A stretch of DNA of 14,940 bases from Ophryocystis elektroscirrha. Its lineage: Eukaryota > Apicomplexa > Conoidasida > Neogregarinorida > Ophryocystidae. The notes below the pieces were generated by a model. That model was not told the DNA's origin. It did not search any database and saw nothing but the letters and a program-made list of their open reading frames with translations. A program made the translations under genes and the position numbers. This document shows, piece by piece, positions 1-7,547 of the stretch. The stretch lies in assembly GCA_030141585.1 (NCBI GenBank), contig JAQIFP010000132.1, positions 7,469 to 22,408 on the forward strand, in the 5' to 3' direction. Within the stretch, counting starts at the first letter, position 1. Each line of letters opens with the position of its first letter.

Positions 1-4
1 TATA

Positions 5-35
<31 letters not shown>

Positions 36-200
36 TATACTTAATATATTTCAAATATATATATGTATATTATATATATATGTATATATAATATACATAT
101 ATAATATACGTGTATATACATATCCATTAATAAAGCGGTATTTATTATAATAAAGTATTACTAGAAGATATATAAATAAGAAATAAATAATTTTTTGCAG
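1..200 (+). other. 3' part of an upstream VPS15 intron
   Basis: Before the acceptor at 199-200 the sequence is TA- and TAA-type microsatellite with no open frame that could join the VPS15 exon. It is best read as the end of a long intron, so the kinase exons lie left of position 1. Confidence 0.6.
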
Positions 201-3200
201 ATATTAACAAATTCAGTCCAACATTTAGCTTTTTTTTATGATTCAAGCAATAAAAATGAAGAATCCATAGATAGAATACGAAATTATATAAGTTCACGTA
301 TGACTGTATGGAAAAAACACCGCAAGAGGCAACTAATATCTAAAGATTTACCTGATTTTGAATTGATCCCCAAAATTGACTTTAATGAATCTATACTGTA
401 TATGAAAGCTCTTTTAAGTATATGGAAAACTTTATTCAAACTACAATGTAATAGTATTCCTAGCCGTATGAGTATCTGGGCTCCCGATCCTCAAGCTTGC
501 TGTATATTTTTGTATCCAGATATATCACTTTTGGAGAATTTGCCTCCACCCTCTGGTTTATTATTTAGCGGGTATCCTGAGTTTCTTACTATACCAGTAA
601 AAAATACCGCACAAAATTTAATTACCAAAGAAAATTCAAACCCCACAGAAAATTCGAACCTCTTCGAAAATTTAAGTTCCGCTGAAAACTACGATATAAA
701 AACTTTTCAGTCGAAAGAGTTTAAGAACCTCGAAGTAAAGCTCGACATGGAAACAGAGGACTTAGATGAATTAAGTTCTTCCGATTTATCGGAAGAAGAT
801 GAAATAGCAATTAAAAATATGGAATCTGTAATGGAAGAAGATAATTTTCAGAATTATAAACCTATAGATTTATTTCTTCTGTTTATAGACAAAGAAAATT
901 GTAAAAAAATCGGAAATAAACAGGAGAAACTATTGAAACATACTGCAAGTGTGTCCTCCATCAAACCAAAGTACAGTCAGAAAATCTTTAAGTCTAAAAC
1001 GGCTAGTCTCACTAAAACAAATCTATTGCTGTCTTCCTCCATTACAGATAATTCGACTGATTCCAATACACTTGAAATATCTGACAATATTCCTTACTCT
1101 GAATATACATTTAACGAATTTTTTGACAACCAAAATCAAAATATAAGCCACTCAAATACCGAGTGTCCAATGCTTGCTCTTAAAGACAGCACCAACAGTG
1201 CAAGTTTTCCTAATAAATTGAGTGATTTTGAGGAAAAATTGAACAATACTGAAAAAAGCTCACTGCAACCAGTCGCTGTATTTTCACTGGACAATAACAG
1301 TAAAACTTTAGCAGAAAGTTCACGGGAAGTTTCTAGTAGCAATTTATATGGAAAAAATATACTGGAAAGCGTTCATAGAGAATCCTCTCTTATCAGCACC
1401 AAAAGCGTACTTGCTGCAGTAAATCCTGAGGAATTTCTTAACAAGAGATTTAGTTCAAGTTCTTTTCCAAATTATGCAAAAATAATCCATAGAGACTTTT
1501 CCATGAAAGTTTCGGGAAGAAGTAAAAGCTTGCCCGTGCAATCTAAAATGGAATCACTTGATAAATTTTATGGAAGTTTCCCGGAAAATTTGAGTATCAG
1601 TCGATTTAGAAGCTTTGAAAAATTAACCAATGTACCAGATACTATCATTGATGAACCAGTAGAGATATTAGGTGCAAATAATGGTGAAACCAATAATGAG
1701 AAATATTCTGAAGCCACAGAAGTACCATGTGGCATAAATCATATTTTTGAAGACAATTTTGAAAACAAAAAAGAAACCAAATGTTACTCGAACGATTTAG
1801 ACGAATTATTTGATTCTCTTCAATATGACAAAAGTTATAAACAAATAATATTAGAAGATGGAGACCCTACGTTTTCTTTGTATGTCATAATACTCCTTAT
1901 AAAACAACATTATGCTAAAATTTCCGAAGTAAGGGTAGAAGCTTTAAGTATATTGAAAAGGCTGCTAAATAGGCTCCCAGAGAAATTGATTCTACTACGT
2001 GTTATTCCATGCATGCAAATTATTTTAGAGTCTAATAAAGTAAACATTGTAACAGTGGCTGCTGTCAAAGTAATCTGTAAAGCAATTCAGCATATAACTT
2101 TTTATTCCGTACGGCAAGCTTTCATAAAAAAGTATTTGTTCGCTATATTCAGTCAATATTTGACTGTTCCAAATATCGCATCAGTATTGTTGAAACAGGT
2201 TTTTGCTGACGTTGTTAAAGCTTATGCAGACACCCGTCCTAGCTTAACTGATCCCGCATTTTATACTCTCTTAAAACAATTAATTGCCATATCTCATCTT
2301 GAAATGAACAAAGCCATTCTTTTTGCGGTATAACTTAAATTTCTTCATATTTACTGATTATTATAGTATTTTTTCAGCACGCTGTACATATATATTTGTA
2401 CGTTACCCTATTCACAAAAAATATGTGTGAGCTCTGTATATATAGCATCTTTATATAAACTAGGTATATATACGACATATCTATGAACTATGTATATGTA
2501 CGACACATGTATGAACTATTTATATATAGTACCTCCATATAAACTATGTATATATAGCACATGTATATGAACTTTGTACATATACGACATATGTATGAAC
2601 TATGTATATATACGACATATGTGCAAACTATGTATATATAGCACCTATATATAATTTATATATATATACAAGACTTATGTATAAACTATGTGTAAGTTTC
2701 ATGTATGTGTATATTATGTATATATAAGACTTATGTATGAACTATGTATATACAGAATGAAATAAAATAAATTGAAAACTAAATTATGTATTACTAATCA
2801 AAAACACACTTAAAACATTGTTTTTAAATAAAAATATAGACGATATATATTTATAAAATACCGTATACAGTTTTTAGAATATTTATAGTTCAAATTTATT
2901 TTCCATTCACTAATAATATTATTAAAGTTAATTTAATTGCAGTGTTCCCGGTTCCCTTTGCTTCTCACTGAAACACAACTGCTCAATGAATTTTTTCCTC
3001 GAATAATAAGTTACATGAATACTGAAGACGTTGAACTGAGAAGTTCATTTTGTTCAAATACATCTATGATGATTAAATATTCAACTTCTGTTATATTGAA
3101 GAACCAGCTTTTGCAGTTTCTGGTACCTTGCTATGGTGATTTAATGATAGACTCTTCTGAAACTGTAATGTATATATATACATCAAATATATACATATAG

Positions 3201-3567
3201 GTGGTTGAGTCAACTATAATAGGGATTCTGAGTTTAGTGAAACACATATGTCAGTATTCAAAGTCACCGGAATTGTCTCTTTTACAATTAACCACTAAGC
3301 GAGAACAGCTTAGTCATATTACTGTTCAACTTGCAGAAAAAGCCATCCCTTTGATAACCCACCCAAACTCTAACATTAATAAACTAGCCAAAAAAATTTT
3401 TCTCAGTCTCTACCACGTAATCAACAATAATATTCTCATTTCTAAACATAACTCTAGTAGTAGTATATAGTATTTGTAAAGAATTTATTTATTTTTAAGC
3501 TTGACTTTATATAATTCTTGTCTGTGCATATATTAACAACACATTTATTACTAATAAATATCATATC

Positions 3568-3599
<32 letters not shown>

Positions 3600-6014
3600 A
3601 TAATTTAAATGTAGTATTTTAGATAATCAACATTATCCTTTATAATATTGTAGTAATAACAATTATAATAATATATTAATTATACAATATATATAGATAT
3701 ATATATATATATATAAAAAGAGAGATAAAGAAAGAGCTATGATATAGTAGGCAAAGTTTATTTAAATATAATAAATATTTTTGTAAAAATGAAAACAATA
3801 AATTAATAATAACTTTAGATTTTATATGGAAAAAATATTGGACTATTTATTGCATACTTGGGACCAGCATTCAAGAACGCAGGATTTAGTTACGCTGATA
3901 TAAAATATATATTATATTTTAAAAAACAACAAGATCAAAATATGAGTAAATACATTTTGCTTGATAATCCTGAATATTATACACTAAAATCTACAAACTC
4001 ACCACAGGTAATCTAATCAATATTGACTTATAAATATTTTTATATATCTTTTTTTAATCTTGCTCATTGTTATTATAATTATAATATATAAATATAAAAT
4101 AAAATAAAATAAATACAATTAAAACTATAATATATATATATATATGTTACGTCTAATAGTATTATATATACAAGATAATATAATACTATAACGTAATAAA
4201 ATTGATATATATATATATATTTATATGTATGTATATATAAATATAATAGAGTGAATTTTTTATTTGTTAAGCTGCTTGTTAATATTTAATAAATAAATAT
4301 GATTTTATATCTTGAAAAAATAAATGTCAGTATTCATATTTCTAAATGAGAAAAATATGTAGTAATACATAATTTGTTTTTTTTTTAGATTGAAATAGAT
4401 TCACTACCATATATACCTATAGACGACGTAAACAAAAATGATGCAAACCACGAAAAAGAATTATCTCGTACAGAAGAAGATATTTTATTGCAAATAACCG
4501 AAAAAGATAGACATCCAGAGAACTATGATACTTTATGGAAACTCGAAACTCCTGATAAATCTTCTTTGTTGCCAAATAAAATTGAAAGTGCGAACAATCA
4601 AACAACTGATTTAACTAGCGATATAATCCATACATATGGTTACTACAATTTAGATTGTAAATCCTTATTACATCGAACGCTGACGCATCACAAAATTTCC
4701 CAAGAAACTTCTAACATTAAATTGGAATCACTCGAAAATAATACTAAAATGATTACAAATAATTTACAAGAAAATAATAATTATCAATATTACTATATAT
4801 GGAATATAGATTCACTATATAATTCAGTAATGCAGCAGCCATGTGAGTCTATTATAAAGCTTAATACAGAATATAAACCTAAAAATTGGATAATGGCAAA
4901 CTCAAATATAATAATAGGAAATAAATGTGGGTCTCTAGAAATATTCCACACATTGCATACTCAAAATTCAAAAACTTCAGAATTACTTGAACTGAGTGAT
5001 TTAAAAAAAGAGTCATATATGGATAACATTGACTGGACTGTTAAGCAAATATGTTCATTAAACAATAGTACTATATATACAGTACATTCCAACGGGTATA
5101 TGAACTTTTGGGACAGGAGAGTTTGCAAGAACCCCATATTGAATCATCAATTACATATAAACAGCGGAATCCCGTCAATGTTAGAGATAAGTTCTTTATT
5201 TGACGTGTATATAGGAACCGAATCAGGTTATTTATTTGGAATAGATATAAGAAATTTACATAAAGATAATTTTCGATATACTATGCAGAAAAGATTTTTA
5301 TATAAAAATAAACCAACTGGTATATCTACCAGCGTAAAATATAATAATACGTTATATTTGGGATTAATGAATGGAAATAATACTCTAATAGAATATAATC
5401 TTAATAAGTCATATATAACATTTTCATATTTTTCTTCATATATATCTTATAAACAAAAAGAAGATTATTCTACACCTAGTAAGGATACACAAAAAACTCA
5501 TTATAATAACACTTATGTATCAAACTTATTGAATTTAAATAGTAATGATCAAATTGATAGTAATAAAGATTCATTAATGTACAAAGAAGAAAATAATAAA
5601 ACAATATTTTCCCAGCATCCCACCGTTAAAGTAGAAAATATAACAAATTTGAAAAATGATTTTTCATTTTTAGACTATAATAAGCCAAATACTGAAGATT
5701 GCGTAACATCTTTGTATTGTATTAATGACAAATCTTTGCTTATGGGTAGTACAGACAAATATGTCAGAAATATTAATAGAAAAATTGATTATTGCTCTTT
5801 AATTAGTAGTAATAAAACTGCTTCATATCAATACATGAATTTCCACCCAGACAACAACATATCTATACTGGAACGAATTTTAGATTACCCAGACAATCAT
5901 GACGCTTTTCCTCATAGTGACATAATCACAAGTGTTATTGGTTTTCCGATTTTAAATTCTAATTTAATGGTAGTCACTGCAAGCAGAGACGGTCTTATAA
6001 AAGTTTGGATTTAA
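201..6014 (+). CDS. VPS15: VPS15 (PI3-kinase regulatory subunit 4), 3' part, five exons; 5' end outside window
   Basis: VPS15 is the pseudokinase scaffold that holds VPS34 on endosomal and autophagic membranes for PI3P synthesis. Exons placed by hand: 201-2327, 2943-3164, 3201-3416, 3819-4007, 4389-6014 (stop TAA). All introns are phase 0 and GT...AG, giving 1459 residues here. Exon 1 opens after the acceptor TTTTTTGCAG. Its residues from about 555, such as VRVEALSILKRLLNRLP, look like the VPS15 HEAT repeats, which continue through exons 2-4 (LLNEFFPRIISYMN, AYLGPAF). The last exon is WD40: NGYMNFWDRR (about residue 1150), LFGIDIRNL, and the C-terminus HSDIITSVIGFP...TASRDGLIKVWI, a VPS15 hallmark (human ends HHDIITDV...TASRDGIVKVWK, recalled from memory). 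Residues about 140-545 are a Ser/Asn/Glu/Lys-rich insertion unlike family members. The N-terminal kinase domain is not in the window and is expected upstream. The family call is firm; exon edges are inferred. Confidence 0.88.
2328..2942 (+). other. VPS15 intron, 615 nt, filled by a minisatellite
   Basis: Donor GTATAA at 2328, acceptor ATTGCAG ending at 2942, phase 0. Frame continuation past the donor hits TAA at once. About half of the intron is a 28-nt tandem repeat (separate entry); the rest is AT-rich with no coding signal. Confidence 0.8.
2431..2757 (+). repeat. 28-nt minisatellite, seven in-register copies plus a degenerate tail
   Basis: Copies begin at 2431, 2459, 2487, 2515, 2543, 2571 and 2599, each exactly 28 nt. 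A typical unit starts ACTATGTATATATA, continues with a CGACATATG or AGCACATG block and ends TATGA. From 2627 the period drifts but related blocks (AAGACTTATGTATGAACTATG) recur until about 2757. The units differ by several substitutions, so the array is not a recent perfect expansion. Confidence 0.85.
3165..3200 (+). other. 36-nt mini-intron in VPS15
   Basis: GTAATG donor, ATATAG acceptor, phase 0. Read through, the frame stays open until the acceptor TAG itself, which is an in-frame stop. Splicing joins SSET to VVESTIIGIL, which keeps the HEAT pattern. Confidence 0.75.
3417..3818 (+). other. VPS15 intron, 402 nt, with (AT)n microsatellites
   Basis: Donor GTAATC, acceptor CTTTAG, phase 0. It holds (AT)13 at 3568-3593 and a second TA run near 3696-3714. 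No other coding frame is seen. The next exon (3819-4007) is 63 codons and was recognised by its open phase-0 frame and the AYLGPAF segment expected near the end of the VPS15 HEAT region. Confidence 0.7.
3568..3593. repeat. (AT)13 microsatellite in a VPS15 intron
   Basis: Thirteen perfect AT dinucleotides. Similar, shorter runs lie at 1-14, 4205-4220, 8272-8288, 12934-12951 and 14631-14646, all in introns or intergenic DNA and none in exons. Confidence 0.9.
4008..4388 (+). other. VPS15 intron, 381 nt, AT-rich
   Basis: Donor GTAATC after ACCACAG, acceptor TTTTTTTTAG at 4388, phase 0. It contains TA runs near 4131-4145 and 4205-4220 and nothing else recognisable. Confidence 0.75.
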
Positions 6015-6092
6015 GCCTTAAATTCATTGTTACTCTACCTTAAAAAAAAAAAAAATTTACTTTGTGCATATAGTTTTTATATCAAGCTACAC
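6015..6092. other. 78-bp convergent gap between VPS15 and the secreted-protein gene
   Basis: Only 78 bp separate the stops of the two convergent genes. It includes an A14 run near 6043. Both 3' UTRs and poly(A) sites must lie here or overlap the opposite gene. Confidence 0.6.
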
Positions 6093-6788
6093 TTAGTATT
6101 TTTTTGAGCTGGTTCTAACAGGCTCATAAATAATGATAGGAGTTTCATGTTGTTCTTTTCCGCAATTGTTTCCGCAACCACCGTGACGGTTTTTTTTGTT
6201 TCCTCCGTGTAAATGACGGTTTGGTTGTTCGGTTGAGGAAGTTGTTGAAGATTTCTTTCCCATATTGTCTGTAGCTTCGGAAGTGCTTTCTGAACCAATT
6301 CCAGAGGCAGATCCAGAACCAATTCCAGAGTTAGTTCCTGAACCAGATCCAGAGGTAGTTCCTGAACCAGATCCAGAAGCAACTGCAGCAGTAGCTTCAG
6401 CTAATTTACGGGGATTTTTCGTACTGGTTGTAGTGCTGCTGGTAGTGCTGCTGGTAGTGCTGCTGGTAGTGCTGCTGGTAGTGCTGGATTCTTGTAAAGT
6501 GCGGGGCATTTCAAGATTTGCCTGTTCAATGGCTTTTTCTCTTAGTTCCTCAGCTTTTTCACGTGCAATAGCAGCTTTTTCACGAGCTTTTTCTTCTTCC
6601 TTTTCTGTTTTGGATTTAGTTTTTAAATCCCTGTCAGCTTCTGGAGTATGTTGAGACCCACTGAACATGTTATTGAAAGCTTCTTTAGCTTTTTCGGCCA
6701 AAGATCTTTCAGCTTGTGCAGCTTCTTGGGCAGTACTGCAGCCAAATGCGATGAGGGAGCATAAAAGAATGTTTGCTGTTAATTTCAT
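6093..6788 (-). CDS. Secreted low-complexity protein with three RxLxE motifs
   Basis: A single-exon 231-aa protein, family not recognised. It starts at ATG 6788-6786 with a clear signal peptide: KLTANILLCSLIAFGC, with likely cleavage after STA (residue 20). Then come, in order: RSLAE at 28-32; a charged helix or coiled coil at about 55-92 with repeated REKA blocks; RTLQE at 96-100; an SSTT repeat at 101-120; RKLAE at 127-131; a Gly/Ser repeat at 138-168; and a basic His/Gly/Cys-rich tail (RHLHGG, HGGCGNNCGK) ending SSKKY. No transmembrane segment or GPI signal is seen. The coding DNA is visibly richer in G+C than its neighbours, and the frame is conserved through the repeats. RxLxE resembles the PEXEL/TEXEL sites cleaved in some apicomplexan exported effectors; whether it works so here is inference. 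Secretion is likely; function unknown. Confidence 0.8.
   Translation of the reverse strand: MKLTANILLCSLIAFGCSTAQEAAQAERSLAEKAKEAFNNMFSGSQHTPEADRDLKTKSKTEKEEEKAREKAAIAREKAEELREKAIEQANLEMPRTLQESSTTSSTTSSTTSSTTSSTTTSTKNPRKLAEATAAVASGSGSGTTSGSGSGTNSGIGSGSASGIGSESTSEATDNMGKKSSTTSSTEQPNRHLHGGNKKNRHGGCGNNCGKEQHETPIIIYEPVRTSSKKY
6332..6379 (-). repeat. 24-nt coding tandem repeat (Gly/Ser region), two copies
   Basis: Two near-identical 24-nt units at 6332-6355 and 6356-6379, with looser related units down to about 6290. They encode the GSGSGT-type stretch of the secreted protein. Confidence 0.75.
6431..6488 (-). repeat. 12-nt coding tandem repeat encoding SSTT
   Basis: Four perfect copies of TAGTGCTGCTGG (plus-strand sense) at 6431-6478 and a partial fifth. 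On the minus strand each encodes one SSTT unit. Perfect identity suggests a recently changing, length-variable array. Confidence 0.9.
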
Positions 6789-6945
6789 TTTTTTCTAACT
6801 TTAACTGAACTACTATTTGAGTTGAATTAAACTGACTTTGTGCTCATTCATACTCCTAGTGTGGAGTATCACTGGTTTTGCACCTTTTTGGGACATCCAC
6901 TTAAAAACCTTAGTGGTCAATTAATAACTTTTATATACTTATTCC
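6789..6945. promoter_or_regulatory. 157-bp divergent promoter region with short palindromes
   Basis: It lies between the start codons of the secreted-protein gene (minus) and the small five-exon gene (plus). It is less AT-rich than other intergenic DNA here. It contains an inverted repeat with 7-bp arms (ATACTCC at 6850-6856, GGAGTAT at 6863-6869, 6-nt spacer) and a second with 5-bp arms (CCACT at 6897-6901, AGTGG at 6912-6916). Promoter activity is inferred from position. Confidence 0.5.
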
Positions 6946-7540
6946 ATGATTAAAATGTATTTAAAACCACATTGTAATGTTTTGAAAACCTTATGAAAAG
7001 TTTTTTCAATAAAATTTAATCGTAAAATAATTAATATTAATTAAACAATGACTCGATTCAAACAAAATATATATGCTATTTTATAAACTTTTTTTTTTAG
7101 CTGCGATTCTTGATATCATAGTTTTTGCATATTCAAATGAGCCAAGATTCTCTCAAATTGCTGAAAATAATTTTCTAGGAGATGATGGAAGAATTACACC
7201 AGTATTAAACGTGCACATAGAAGTTCCAGAAACAGAAATGTAATTAGTGCACTCAATTACATTTTCATAGGAGTTACGTAGAGCAAAAAGATTACACCAA
7301 GTTGAATGATTTGATTAGCGATTTGCATAGAAAAGTAAAAACATTAGTATTTGAGCACTCATTTTACAGATTCAAAAGGATTATGAATATAATGATTCCT
7401 TATTAAAAATGCAAGAAAAAATGGTAAATTTACAAGCTTAAGTTCATTTGGCTTTGCAGATATCCGGAATAATTAGTATGAATTCCAAAGGGAAAGCTGA
7501 AATGATAGGAAATATGCAAAATATTTTAAATGAAATATAA
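6946..7540 (+). CDS. Small protein of unknown function, five exons with mini-introns
   Basis: This gene has no long open frame and was found by splicing. Exons: 6946-6973, 7101-7239, 7271-7334, 7370-7423, 7460-7540 (TAA). Introns are 127, 31, 35 and 36 nt with donors GTAATG, GTAATT, GTAAAA, GTAAAT and acceptors TTTTTTTTAG, TTTTCATAG, TTTTACAG, TTTGCAG. Phases match at every join, giving 121 aa. The product has a mixed N-terminal part (AILDIIVFAYSNEPRFSQIA) and a helical, coiled-coil-like C-terminal half (KLNDLISDLHRKIQKDYEYN, then GNMQNILNEI). I do not recognise the family. Exons 2-5 are well supported. Exon 1 is less sure: an alternative start at 6993 with donor GTTTTT at 7000 is also phase-compatible and would begin MKTAILDIIV. 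Confidence 0.72.
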
Positions 7541-7547
7541 TGGTATT

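Noticed and set aside
949..1342. Open frames on both strands inside the first VPS15 exon (949-1146 plus, 1136-1342 minus)
   Set aside because: Both lie wholly within the long VPS15 coding exon, have no domain signal and are shadows of its frame.
201..1800. VPS15 kinase domain within the first visible exon
   Set aside because: No glycine loop, HRD or DFG-like motifs are seen there; the segment is low-complexity leading into HEAT repeats.
2431..2757. Regularly spaced repeat resembling a CRISPR array
   Set aside because: The repeats are directly tandem with no spacers, are degenerate, and lie in a eukaryotic intron.
4417..4605. Minus-strand open frame opposite the VPS15 WD40 exon
   Set aside because: Antisense shadow of an exon with clear homology; no splice or start context of its own.
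6077..6654. Open frames at 6077-6382 (minus) and 6265-6654 (plus) over the secreted-protein gene
   Set aside because: They consist of repeats such as LVLELVQE, PEPDPE and VVLLVVLL, the off-frame reading of its tandem repeats. The 231-aa frame has the signal peptide and normal composition.
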